Virus record (IMG/VR): IMGVR_UViG_3300022669_000027
Span: 1-64,000 of that record
DNA from: a virus
Length of the DNA stretch: 64,000 nucleotides
Reading direction: 5' to 3' (one strand)
The notes below the pieces were generated by a model. The model saw only the letters and a list, made by a program, of their open reading frames with translations. It was not told the origin of the DNA and did not search any database. The stretch's first letter is position 1. Each line of letters begins with the position of its first letter. Below are positions 52,983 to 59,674 of the stretch, in pieces. The position numbers and the translations under genes were made by a program.

Positions 52983-55784
52983 TTATAAACCGGAAAGCCG
53001 CGTCTGTTCTAATACCCTTTTCTTAATAGGGAATTGACCGTGTATGTAGTATCCACCGGCATCGCAATTGGACACTATCGGACTATGCTTAGTTAATTTA
53101 AAATACCCATAATCAGGCACCGTCAAACAATATACGTCCTGGTCTTCTTCTGGATTCATGGTAACAAGTTCTACTGCAGTATTTTGCAGGGGGAAGGTAT
53201 CTGTCCCTTTTAAATACCTCTCCACAATATTGACAAGTATACTGGACAGCATCCACTCCCGACTTTCTTCTGGCCGCCGCTGTACACGCCTTTGAACAAT
53301 ACTTATTGCGCTTTTGAATTTCCGCTTCATACTCCTTTTCACAGTGGGAGCAAGTAAACCTGCCTCGTTTGTGGAGTTTATGTTTGACTTTTTGGTAATT
53401 TTCACGAGCCTGTTTTCGTCCTTCCTCTGATTGATGCCAAGCCCGTGCCTTCTTTTGGCTGTCCCCGTCAGAAGTGAAACTGCCCCTCTGAAACCCGTTC
53501 CGTACCCGTTCTTCCAGATGGTATTTTGCATGATCGGAACAAGACACAAGTTCCAGATTCTCAATTTCGTTATTGTCCGGATCATGGTCTTTATGATGGA
53601 TGACATACCCCTTTGGAATTGGGACCACCTTGTCTTTATAGATTTCCCTATGTAATAACCTAACGCCTTTACTGCCAAGGAAACACTGCCAATATCCCCC
53701 GTGTTTAACATAGGTATTTCCGTTATAAACTTCTGTCCTTTGTTGGCCTTTCCTATTTCTACCCATTGCAAATCCTCCGTCAAAAATAAATGATCAGGTG
53801 TAGCTATTATATAATAGCTACGTGCATCAGGTAAAGAAAAAACGTACTTGTATACTTTCTGTTGTTTCTTTTTTATACCTCCCTTAACATAGGAACTCCA
53901 ATCCTCATTACTCACCCTTACCTTGCCCGTGCGCGGAATGTCCTTAAATCTGAAAATCCCCTTATCTGTTTCTACTAATTGATCCCCTCCGAAACAAATA
54001 TCATCTCCCTTCCCCTCTCCTTTTTCCGGGAGACCATTCGCATCATAGGCCTGCTGTTCCAGAGAATCCGTATAAAACGGACACTCTGATGTATTGACCT
54101 TGTACCGACGTTCTCCTTGAGAATTGCAGAACATACCGTTCATAGAGGCAATCCTGTCTTTAGGAACTGGGTTGCGGCTTCTCCTTTTTATTCGCCATCG
54201 TTCATCTTTAAGCAATTGTAGATCAGACTCAGTAGCATTCTGACTTTTTCTATTTTTTGAAGTAGCATCAGGATACACTGTGATGGGCCAACCATGATAT
54301 CTGCTGTTGAGTACCCGAATTGTATCAGGAGTATCGAAACTGTTAACAACTTCATCCACAGCTATCGGTGACCCATCCCTCAATACATGAACTACTGCAC
54401 AGCCTCTCCCTACATTAAAGTCCATTCCTATATGAAGAGGCTCTTTCTGACGGGGATCTATTCTCACATCAGAATGATTATGCTTCCTACTGAACATATG
54501 GTATACAGTACCGGACGTAAGATTGGTGAAAATCCCTTCTACATACGCCTCTAACAAATTCTCATCATAATTACCTTTCAAACTGTCCACATAATCCTCT
54601 GGGAGATTCGCCTGATTGGAATATGTAGAGGCCCTGACATATATATGTTCTTTTGAGGGGTTCTTTTCCCACCTGTTATACACGAAGTTAAACCCCTCTG
54701 GGGTAGTATATGCGCATACCTGGTTCGTTGGACTGCCCGGTAATTTCTGGCGATTTCTTGCTATGATCTTATTCCATGCGTTCTGGGCATTCTTGAATTT
54801 CAGGGTATCTATCTCATCAACATGACTTCTGAACGCTTCGTACCCGATAATACGATTGGGCTTATCCAATGTCCTTATGACAAACATACCTCTGTTCAAA
54901 AGGTAGATAACATTTTCAGACTTATTGTGGAGGTAGGGGACATTGGCTGTATCAAGGAGTTCCAAAAGGCGAGGGATAAGAATGAGACGTGCAAGATCAT
55001 ACGTAGGTTCGTACAAAGCTACTGTAGACCTGGGCCACATGAATTTATCTCGGATTGCCCTGGCCAATAATGTCTGTGTCTTGCCGCTATTATGATGAAT
55101 ATGTCCATATTCATCCACATAATTATTTGTATTTAGTACCTGTATATCCCAATAAACCTCCTTCACTTCCTTTACCGAAACCTTTATTATATCCGTAATA
55201 GACAAATCACTATTCTTCAAAGAGACAGGGTGGGATTTTAGAACATCGTTTGATAATGAGTGACATGCTCCAGCGTCCTCTCCTCCCTGAAGAAATTGTT
55301 GACCATATTGACGGGATAACTCTCCATAATTCACCAAAGAATCTACGTCTTTTTGAGAATAATGCCCTTCATCTGAAAACAACAATTTCAAATCAGATCC
55401 CGAAGTGGTCTTTGGAAGGTCTCTGTTCAATCGATAAAGGCCGGAGGAGTATCCCAATTCAGAAATCTGTTGATAAGTACCGTGAGATGAAAGAGAGTGG
55501 TGATGCCCGCTTGATACAAATTCTCCGTGCTGCGATTGAACTCGGAACAGATAGTCCTTACCTTTTGGGAACGCACCACTGGTTGGAGAAAGCACGAATT
55601 GATTACAGTTCTGATCATAACTTAAAACGCGCTCTCCTGGCAATATATCGCAAATATTCTTGAGCCCATTCTCTGTCCATATGCGGGTATCTGCCCGCAT
55701 ACAACCGAAGCCTCCAACGAAAGCTGGGTACTTGCAATCTAACCAGAAGAAGTCAGATTGAGGTTGTGTTAAATCCCATCCCAT
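52983..55784 (-). CDS. terL: Terminase large subunit interrupted by two inteins
   Basis: 933 residues as encoded, 418 after removal of two inteins (residues 28-232 and 597-906). Extein motifs: Walker A GGFG joined to SGKTQ, Walker B with VDEID (about 322-326), coupling motif TTPEG (about 360-364), and the RNase H-like nuclease with GMDFN (D455), VYPDATS (D506) and GDDI joined to CDAGGY (D595). It translocates and cuts concatemeric DNA into proheads. Intein 1 splits the P-loop, intein 2 splits the nuclease active site, so splicing is needed for both activities. Start preceded by AAAAGGACATAG. Confidence 0.92.
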   Translation of the reverse strand: MGWDLTQPQSDFFWLDCKYPAFVGGFGCMRADTRIWTENGLKNICDILPGERVLSYDQNCNQFVLSPTSGAFPKGKDYLFRVQSQHGEFVSSGHHHSLSSHGTYQQISELGYSSGLYRLNRDLPKTTSGSDLKLLFSDEGHYSQKDVDSLVNYGELSRQYGQQFLQGGEDAGACHSLSNDVLKSHPVSLKNSDLSITDIIKVSVKEVKEVYWDIQVLNTNNYVDEYGHIHHNSGKTQTLLARAIRDKFMWPRSTVALYEPTYDLARLILIPRLLELLDTANVPYLHNKSENVIYLLNRGMFVIRTLDKPNRIIGYEAFRSHVDEIDTLKFKNAQNAWNKIIARNRQKLPGSPTNQVCAYTTPEGFNFVYNRWEKNPSKEHIYVRASTYSNQANLPEDYVDSLKGNYDENLLEAYVEGIFTNLTSGTVYHMFSRKHNHSDVRIDPRQKEPLHIGMDFNVGRGCAVVHVLRDGSPIAVDEVVNSFDTPDTIRVLNSRYHGWPITVYPDATSKNRKSQNATESDLQLLKDERWRIKRRSRNPVPKDRIASMNGMFCNSQGERRYKVNTSECPFYTDSLEQQAYDANGLPEKGEGKGDDICFGGDQLVETDKGIFRFKDIPRTGKVRVSNEDWSSYVKGGIKKKQQKVYKYVFSLPDARSYYIIATPDHLFLTEDLQWVEIGKANKGQKFITEIPMLNTGDIGSVSLAVKALGYYIGKSIKTRWSQFQRGMSSIIKTMIRTITKLRIWNLCLVPIMQNTIWKNGYGTGFRGAVSLLTGTAKRRHGLGINQRKDENRLVKITKKSNINSTNEAGLLAPTVKRSMKRKFKSAISIVQRRVQRRPEESREWMLSSILVNIVERYLKGTDTFPLQNTAVELVTMNPEEDQDVYCLTVPDYGYFKLTKHSPIVSNCDAGGYYIHGQFPIKKRVLEQTRLSGL
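53067..53996 (-). mobile_element. TerL intein 2, in the nuclease active site
   Basis: 310 residues, starting CFGGDQLVETDKG after GDDI and ending KLTKHSPIVSN before C907. Block B is YIIATPDHLFLTEDLQW; block F is VYCLTVPDYGYF. C1, N310 and C+1 are intact. The linker between blocks B and F has no recognisable endonuclease in the intein frame; its translation is basic and unusual. The same DNA encodes a full HNH protein in another frame (53113-53766). Confidence 0.85.
53113..53766 (-). CDS. HNH homing endonuclease in an alternative frame of TerL intein 2
   Basis: 217 residues with its own ATG preceded by GGAGG seven bases upstream. HNH core: GYVIHHKDHDPDNNEIENL (about 53-71) then DHAKYHL. C-terminal zinc motifs: FTCSHCEKEY...KYCSKAC and YTCQYCGEVF...KYCSRTC. 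The frame differs from TerL by two bases, so this is a nested gene, not an intein domain. It begins in the codons after intein block B and ends inside block F. HNH enzymes of this type cut intein- or intron-less alleles to drive homing. Translation from an internal site on the terL mRNA is inferred. Confidence 0.85.
   Translation of the reverse strand: MGRNRKGQQRTEVYNGNTYVKHGGYWQCFLGSKGVRLLHREIYKDKVVPIPKGYVIHHKDHDPDNNEIENLELVSCSDHAKYHLEERVRNGFQRGSFTSDGDSQKKARAWHQSEEGRKQARENYQKVKHKLHKRGRFTCSHCEKEYEAEIQKRNKYCSKACTAAARRKSGVDAVQYTCQYCGEVFKRDRYLPPAKYCSRTCYHESRRRPGRILFDGA
55089..55703 (-). mobile_element. TerL intein 1, in the Walker A loop
   Basis: 205 residues, starting CMRADTRIWTENGLKNI after GGFG and ending VDEYGHIHHN before S233 (SGKTQ). 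Block A includes ILPGERVLSYD; block B is EFVSSGHHHSLSSHG; blocks F/G are VYWDIQVLNTNNYVDEYG and HHN. The linker (about residues 120-200) is not endonuclease-like in this frame. Its complementary strand encodes an HNH protein (55202-55663). Confidence 0.85.
55250..55663 (+). CDS. HNH endonuclease encoded antisense to TerL intein 1
   Basis: The only rightward gene in this region. The open frame runs from 55202; candidate starts are TTG 55250 and ATG 55256. The HNH module is unmistakable: EHRLIMSDMLQRPLLPEEIV (55241 on), DHIDG, HNSPKNLRLFENNALHL and PKWSLEG. It matches the common phage family with EHRLVM...LGRPLLP.EVVHHIDG. The core (55241-55420) is opposite the intein linker; the C-terminal part runs opposite blocks A and B. 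The start codon is uncertain because part of the HNH-family N-terminus lies before the first ATG and no strong ribosome-binding site is seen. It may be a functional antisense homing endonuclease or a decaying one. Confidence 0.7.
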   Translation: MIMSDMLQRPLLPEEIVDHIDGITLHNSPKNLRLFENNALHLKTTISNQIPKWSLEGLCSIDKGRRSIPIQKSVDKYREMKESGDARLIQILRAAIELGTDSPYLLGTHHWLEKARIDYSSDHNLKRALLAIYRKYS

Positions 55785-55817
55785 ATCTATGTCCTTTTAA
55801 ATTTTTCAAACAACACT

Positions 55818-56174
55818 TCAATCATATTGTTCCTGTTCATTTCCTAATTCCCATGGGAATTGGTCCCAGTTGAAAAAATGAAACTGTATAAGATCGAAGA
55901 GAAGCGATACATACTCCGTATCTAAAAGTTGATCCTGATGAAAATGATCGAACCAACTATCAACAAACATGTCTGAGAAAGGACTGTGTTTGGCGAGAAT
56001 CTTACTAGCTATCCAATTTGATTTCACTAATAGAAACTTCTCCTCGTTACTCCAACTTTCAGGAAGAGATGATGTAATACATACATCCTTTTTCAAAGAA
56101 TATAGATGCAGATAAACTTCAACTCGCTCTCCCTTCAAGGAAATGCTCCCCATCGTTTGGATCCCATCTTTCAT
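55818..56174 (-). CDS. Hypothetical protein upstream of terL
   Basis: 118 residues, acidic and aromatic-rich (FDHFHQ, FHFFNWDQFPWELG near the end). Start at 56174 follows AAGGAAGGGG. It is immediately upstream of terL with a 33-bp gap. No family recognised. Confidence 0.65.
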   Translation of the reverse strand: MKDGIQTMGSISLKGERVEVYLHLYSLKKDVCITSSLPESWSNEEKFLLVKSNWIASKILAKHSPFSDMFVDSWFDHFHQDQLLDTEYVSLLFDLIQFHFFNWDQFPWELGNEQEQYD

Positions 56175-56189
56175 TTATTTCCCCTTCCT

Positions 56190-56447
56190 TCAATTATTCA
56201 AACACCATTCCGACATAGAATGAATTGCAATTACAATATCCCCCGAACCCTTCCCGTCCAAGACAATGTTACCTGGCTGCTTTCCATGACCACAACAACT
56301 GGTCAGAGTCTTCAAACCTCCCGCGTTAAGAGCAGCTACAATATGAGATATGCAAAAATCAATAATATGAACCCTCCCATTTAAAGGCATAGGGACCGAA
56401 CATTCATAAGATCCCCGCTCACAACAGCTTTCAGGTTTCTTTATCAT
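56190..56447 (-). CDS. Small conserved phage-type CCGHG protein
   Basis: 85 residues. The pattern ISHIVAALNAGGLKTLTSCCGHG (quoted here in part: LKTLTSCCGHGKQPG) recurs in many phage hypothetical proteins. Cysteine-histidine cluster may bind metal. It overlaps the next upstream gene by 17 bp. Function unknown. Confidence 0.68.
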   Translation of the reverse strand: MIKKPESCCERGSYECSVPMPLNGRVHIIDFCISHIVAALNAGGLKTLTSCCGHGKQPGNIVLDGKGSGDIVIAIHSMSEWCLNN

Positions 56448-56814
56448 CTCTCAGCATCTCCATAAATTGAATTTCTGATATTATATGAATACCTATGTCT
56501 TTGCATTCTTGTAAAATAGGATCGTTATCGATATTGTATCCTTTAACAAGATGAGTTGTATTTTCATCCAACTTATCCTGAATTTTCGGAGTCGTTCGAC
56601 CCATGTAATACTTGAGTTTGCCTATGCTCAGAAACCTGAAATCTCCCCTGAACAAAAATATACAATCTTTCAAACGGGTATTTTCTGAATGATCTTGAGG
56701 AATATCATTAATAACCACAATAATTTCCCATTCATTATCCCCATTGTGCTGAGATACAATAGGAACCTCCGCCCCTGCCTGCGTAATCACTTTTACTGTT
56801 TGGTGGAATCCCAT
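56431..56814 (-). CDS. Small protein with a BRCT-like C-terminal domain
   Basis: 127 residues. Residues about 65-122 have the shape of a single BRCT domain: a KLKYYMGRTTPKIQDKL strand-loop-helix, TTHLVKGYN strand, a helix ending CKDIGIHIISE and the final FMEML helix. BRCT domains bind phosphopeptides or DNA ends and occur in NAD-ligases and repair proteins. A free-standing BRCT protein in a phage would be unusual. Coupled to its neighbours. Confidence 0.5.
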   Translation of the reverse strand: MGFHQTVKVITQAGAEVPIVSQHNGDNEWEIIVVINDIPQDHSENTRLKDCIFLFRGDFRFLSIGKLKYYMGRTTPKIQDKLDENTTHLVKGYNIDNDPILQECKDIGIHIISEIQFMEMLRDDKET

Positions 56815-56815
56815 C

Positions 56816-57175
56816 CTACTCTCCTATCAAAGCATGTCTGATAGAAAAGAAAGCCTCTATACGTTCCTTACAATCCGCACATCGTGATTTCAGATCCGCC
56901 AAAGACTTTTCCCTGTCCACTTCCCAATCAGATAAATCACCGTATGATACTAAGCTAGGCATCACATACGGGGATTTATGGGTATATCCTCTGCGCAACA
57001 TTTCTGTTACTAATTCATCATGCCTATGTTTCATCTCCAAAGGAACAATCTGGCCTTTTCGCCCGGATATCTTGTGTCCTTTTACAAAGTTATGACGAAA
57101 CTTATGTATTTCCCCATGCTCTCCTATCAGATGACGTACACAGAGACAACGAGGATTTACCATCCACATTCTCAT
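56816..57175 (-). CDS. Pyrimidine dimer glycosylase-like protein (endonuclease V type)
   Basis: 119 residues. The N-terminal MRMWMVNPRCLCVRHLIGEH, and the later KHRHDELVTEMLRRGY and HKSPY segments, match short phage proteins of the pyrimidine dimer DNA glycosylase group, in which the N-terminus is catalytic. C-terminal CADCKERI may be extra. A DNA repair role is likely, but the family match is from memory of the pattern, so moderate confidence. Confidence 0.55.
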   Translation of the reverse strand: MRMWMVNPRCLCVRHLIGEHGEIHKFRHNFVKGHKISGRKGQIVPLEMKHRHDELVTEMLRRGYTHKSPYVMPSLVSYGDLSDWEVDREKSLADLKSRCADCKERIEAFFSIRHALIGE

Positions 57176-57180
57176 GGCAG

Positions 57181-57399
57181 TTACTTTCCCTCCATTAAGT
57201 CAGCTATTCTTCTCAAACAACCAGAACAGCTTTTGAATTCATCTCCTCCACCATAAATATCAATTATCAATACATTAGGTTTTCCACAACCGTCGCACAG
57301 TTCTTCTTTATGGACGGTTCCTACTTCCTCCTTGTAACCACCATGTGCGTCCCTTACGATACTGAACACACCGTGCATTTTCACGCTGCTGAAAGACAT
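57181..57399 (-). CDS. Small zinc-ribbon protein, first gene of an operon
   Basis: 72 residues. Two cysteine pairs (CDGCGK, CSGC) give a likely zinc ribbon. It is preceded by a promoter-like sequence at 57442-57471 and AGGGAG before the start. Function unknown. Confidence 0.65.
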   Translation of the reverse strand: MSFSSVKMHGVFSIVRDAHGGYKEEVGTVHKEELCDGCGKPNVLIIDIYGGGDEFKSCSGCLRRIADLMEGK

Positions 57400-57441
57400 A
57401 TCAAATTCTCCCTGTTATTTAATAAATATTCAAGTTATCCT

Positions 57442-57471
57442 ATTATACGTGAAAAAGGATCTTTGAGTCTA
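57442..57471 (-). promoter_or_regulatory. Putative leftward promoter TAGACT-N18-TATAAT
   Basis: On the minus strand, TATAAT (57447-57442) is preceded at 18 bp by TAGACT (57471-57466). About 45 bp upstream of the 57399 start. Confidence 0.5.
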
Positions 57472-57885
57472 TCACATCCATCTCCTTCTCCGGCGTTTCT
57501 GGGCTGGTCGTGGAGTATCATCCTGATCAGGTTCCCATTGAAAACCTGATTCAAAAATCTGCTCTCCTGTATTAGGTACTACCTGAACAACCCGATCATC
57601 CCAAAGCTCGGTCATATACATATCCTTCAAACAAGTAATAGGCAGAGTAAACCCTAAATGCTTTTCCAGCCACTTGCCTATTACCCTTCTACTTTTATCT
57701 GAATGGGTATTTCCGAGATGGACTCGCGCCGTGAATATCTTTACATTCTTACCTTCTTCGATCCAAGCAAGTATCCTTTCAACCATTTTAGGAACAGGAG
57801 GGCCAATATGCTCATATCCTTCCCATCCGTGATACTCTGCAAGAGTCCCGTCAAGGTCTACGCCTATCCAACTTCTATTTTTCAT
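57472..57885 (-). CDS. HAD-superfamily phosphatase-like protein
   Basis: 137 residues from the ATG at 57885 (AGAGGAAATT upstream). The HAD nucleophile motif VDLDGTLAEY (D10, D12) and motif II IFTARV are clear, and LWDDRVVQV supplies the downstream aspartates. Small HADs of this type occur in many phages, possibly acting on nucleotides or sugars. The C-terminus is Pro/Arg-rich (KRRRRRWM). Confidence 0.78.
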   Translation of the reverse strand: MKNRSWIGVDLDGTLAEYHGWEGYEHIGPPVPKMVERILAWIEEGKNVKIFTARVHLGNTHSDKSRRVIGKWLEKHLGFTLPITCLKDMYMTELWDDRVVQVVPNTGEQIFESGFQWEPDQDDTPRPAQKRRRRRWM

Positions 57886-57893
57886 AATTTCCT

Positions 57894-58127
57894 CTATTGG
57901 CAAAAATAAACAATACAATGATATGCAAACATACTGATACTGAATACAAATACATTCCTAACCAGTACTGAATACGAATACAATGCTAACCGGTACCGAG
58001 ACCGTAAACACTGCATATACATCGTCGTACCAGAACTTGAGAATCTAATAAAGAGTAGATATACCCAAATACAACCTGTAACAACACTGATTATTGCGTA
58101 CAGGACACATAGAAAGGCCAAGATCAT
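57894..58127 (-). CDS. Small membrane protein, possible lysis or accessory
   Basis: 77 residues, ATGA-coupled to the upstream gene. The first 27 residues form a transmembrane segment containing VVTGC, which could be a lipobox. The C-terminal half is coded over a 28-bp tandem repeat (57938-57993), so part of the frame may not be under coding selection. If real, with 58124-58360 it could be an inner/outer spanin-like pair; this is speculative. Confidence 0.4.
   Translation of the reverse strand: MILAFLCVLYAIISVVTGCIWVYLLFIRFSSSGTTMYMQCLRSRYRLALYSYSVLVRNVFVFSISMFAYHCIVYFCQ
57938..57993 (-). repeat. 28-bp tandem repeat, two units
   Basis: Units 57938-57965 and 57966-57993 differ at four or so positions and start TACTGAATACRAATAC. 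It may be an operator or part of the gene it overlaps. Confidence 0.75.
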
Positions 58128-58360
58128 TCTGTAACCCCTTTATCGTCGCTCAATATATAAGTACCTATCTCATCATCTTCGAGCACAGCCAGACATGCAT
58201 TAAGATCTTTTTCCGCCCGGAGTTTTTCTTCTGTCCTTTCCTGAAGTACCTTCTTGCAAACTGGTATTATACGATGTTTTGTGTATATATGCCCAGCCAG
58301 AACTCCCAGCGCAAAAAGGAATCCACAAAACAGGGCTTTGGTCAATGCAGATAATTTCAT
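58124..58360 (-). CDS. Membrane-anchored coiled-coil protein
   Basis: 78 residues from the ATG at 58360, which follows GGGAG; the same frame is open a further 46 codons but that part is basic and lacks a better start. A signal-anchor (ALFCGFLFALGVLAGHIYT, about 8-27) is followed by a charged coil. This is the architecture of an i-spanin or a small phage envelope protein. It is coupled to the next small membrane protein. Confidence 0.55.
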   Translation of the reverse strand: MKLSALTKALFCGFLFALGVLAGHIYTKHRIIPVCKKVLQERTEEKLRAEKDLNACLAVLEDDEIGTYILSDDKGVTE

Positions 58361-58507
58361 TTCAATACTCCCTTTTCTGATCAATCTTCTGACGAAAACA
58401 ACCAACCGTCTTCGGAAAGGTGTCCGAATGGGAAGAGTTCCGCCTGCTCCAATACTTTTCGCAATCAACAACTGTTTTCTCATTTTTCTATATCTCATAA
58501 TAAACTA

Positions 58508-58565
58508 ACAGGGAAGGCCGGATGAGGCGAATTGCCCGAAAATTGTTGTGCTGGGCCTTCCCTGT
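58508..58565 (-). terminator. 12-bp perfect hairpin, possible leftward terminator
   Basis: ACAGGGAAGGCC (58508-58519) pairs perfectly with GGCCTTCCCTGT (58554-58565). On the minus strand it is followed by TTAGTTTATTATG, only moderately T-rich. It ends the GC-rich structured interval upstream of the membrane genes. Confidence 0.5.
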
Positions 58566-58594
58566 ACATAAGTTACCAAGCCGCTTTTATGTTC

Positions 58595-58782
58595 GCCCCC
58601 GGCCCCTGGTTCCTGTCCATTCCTCCAGGAGGGCTTTAAACAACACCCGTACCAGAACCTCTGTCGGGGGCCGTTCGAGTTATGTAACCGGTCTTACGGA
58701 GTGGGCTGTATAGGGCCGGAACCTCTCTGGCCCGGATCAGGTATACAGACTCACTCTCAGGACGGACAGGAACCGGTTGTCG
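58595..58782. other. GC-rich, structure-prone interval without a gene (candidate ncRNA)
   Basis: Between 58361 and 58798 I see no convincing gene. This part is much richer in G+C than its surroundings and contains long-range complementarity: GGTTCCTGTCC (58608-58618) with GGACAGGAACC (58772-58782), GCCCCCG (58595-58601) with CGGGGGC (58665-58671), and local hairpins such as CCTCC-A-GGAGG. The 27-bp repeat shared with 48453-48479 lies inside (58600-58626). It could be a structured RNA or packaging/recombination site. Confidence 0.4.
58600..58626 (-). repeat. 27-bp repeat shared with 48453-48479
   Basis: Identical copy in the same orientation. In the corresponding frame a stop follows after a few codons, so here it is not part of a long gene. 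Confidence 0.9.
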
Positions 58783-58798
58783 ATAATTGAATAGCATC

Positions 58799-58963
58799 CT
58801 ACCTTCGATCCTCCCTGCTCCTCATTTCTTCAAGATCTGCATCCCGCGCATCCAGGTCTCTCACATAATCTTCTGCCATTTTGTCCTGCTGGACGTCCGT
58901 AGATCTTTGATACACGGGAGAATCCTTCAATACTTCATGAGCCGCCTCAATTGTATTTGCCAT
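58799..58963 (-). CDS. 54-residue acidic helical peptide
   Basis: ATG at 58963 follows GGAAAGG. Reads MANTIEAAHEVLKDSPVYQR, then a Glu/Asp/Arg-rich helix. Last gene of the small-gene cluster before the GC-rich interval. Function unknown. Confidence 0.55.
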   Translation of the reverse strand: MANTIEAAHEVLKDSPVYQRSTDVQQDKMAEDYVRDLDARDADLEEMRSREDRR

Positions 58964-58980
58964 TGCCTTTCCTGATTACA

Positions 58981-59064
58981 TTAATACCCAGCGGATAAAG
59001 AGTACAACACACACAAAATATATCCGATAGCTATCATACAGATCATGTCCAACACTTCCTTCAT
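58981..59064 (-). CDS. 27-residue membrane peptide (duplication copy A)
   Basis: ATG preceded by GGGAG, nine bases upstream. Reads MKEVLDMICMIAIGYILCVL; one transmembrane segment. A diverged counterpart is at 59675-59782. It lies downstream of a promoter-like TTGGAT-N16-TATAAT. Confidence 0.5.
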   Translation of the reverse strand: MKEVLDMICMIAIGYILCVLYSLSAGY

Positions 59065-59115
59065 GGCCTTATCTCCCGTTTCCTTTTAATTGTTGTGAAG
59101 TTTTTGTTTCAGTTA

Positions 59116-59143
59116 ATTATACAACAGTTTTCTCTGAATCCAA
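59116..59143 (-). promoter_or_regulatory. Putative leftward promoter TTGGAT-N16-TATAAT
   Basis: On the minus strand TATAAT (59121-59116), preceded by TTGGAT (59143-59138). The GTTGTATAAT context recurs near 59823 before the copy B membrane peptide and near 52890. Confidence 0.4.
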
Positions 59144-59413
59144 CTGAGACGCCACAGTGCTTTTCTTCTGCTCAAGTAACTGAAACACTGCATAAGGTCT
59201 TATCCCTCTGTCTGACAATTCGGCAAATACCTTTGCAACATAATAAATATCTGTTGCTGTAATGGAATGAACATACATTACTTCCGAAAGCCTATCCCTA
59301 CAATCCTGAAGATCATAAACAGGCTCCTGTTCCACTTCTTCAAGCACTTGCTTCACACATTTAGAAACACAAGCATCTATTCCGTACTTTTTAAGATATT
59401 CTGAATGTTTCAT
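59117..59413 (-). CDS. KKYG-family small protein, copy A
   Basis: 98 residues from the ATG giving MKHSEYLKKYGI; upstream codons overlap the preceding small gene and are unlikely. Helical, acidic middle, then VMYVHSITATDIYYVAKVFAELSD. It is a clear paralogue of 59841-60122 (MEHAEYLKKYGV...YTHNISARDIMLVLDVFVRLAD). Function unknown; the pair arose in a tandem duplication. Confidence 0.65.
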   Translation of the reverse strand: MKHSEYLKKYGIDACVSKCVKQVLEEVEQEPVYDLQDCRDRLSEVMYVHSITATDIYYVAKVFAELSDRGIRPYAVFQLLEQKKSTVASQLDSEKTVV

Positions 59414-59414
59414 T

Positions 59415-59594
59415 TCACCACTCATGTACTGGTATTTCTCTTTCCGATGCGTATTTTTCCGCATACGCCCTCGCTTCCTCTTCCGACTCAAAAAATCTCA
59501 AGCAATCGTACAAGTCTTTGTTTATGATACCTAATATCCACCATTGACTGAGACCTACTTTTTTAATAACAATTGATGTGTATGTGTACTCCAT
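59415..59594 (-). CDS. FESEE-family small protein, copy A (intact)
   Basis: 59 residues from the ATG at 59594, with a stop two bases before the next ATG. Contains INKDLYDCLRFFESEEEARA then AEKYASE, a short pattern common in small phage proteins. Its paralogue in copy B (60124-60302) is frameshifted. Function unknown. Confidence 0.58.
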   Translation of the reverse strand: MEYTYTSIVIKKVGLSQWWILGIINKDLYDCLRFFESEEEARAYAEKYASEREIPVHEW

Positions 59595-59614
59595 GGTTTC
59601 TCCTATTCAGCGAT

Positions 59615-59662
59615 TTATTCTGATTCTTCCCCATACAAAGGATGGTCCACACGGGAATACAT
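59615..59662 (-). pseudogene. Remnant of the 3' end of the putative small terminase gene
   Basis: Encodes DHPLYGEESE and a stop. The intact gene at 60321-61220 ends DHPLYGEKDPEEISE, and 21 bp of DNA are identical. It marks the edge of the tandem duplication. Confidence 0.75.
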
Positions 59663-59674
59663 GCGCCTGATCAT

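Noticed and set aside
57938-57993. CRISPR-like repeat
   Set aside because: Only two abutting units without spacers; a plain tandem repeat.
58595-58782. Possible tRNA (GTTCGAG T-loop-like sequence)
   Set aside because: The flanking bases do not form a 5-bp T stem or an acceptor stem on either strand.
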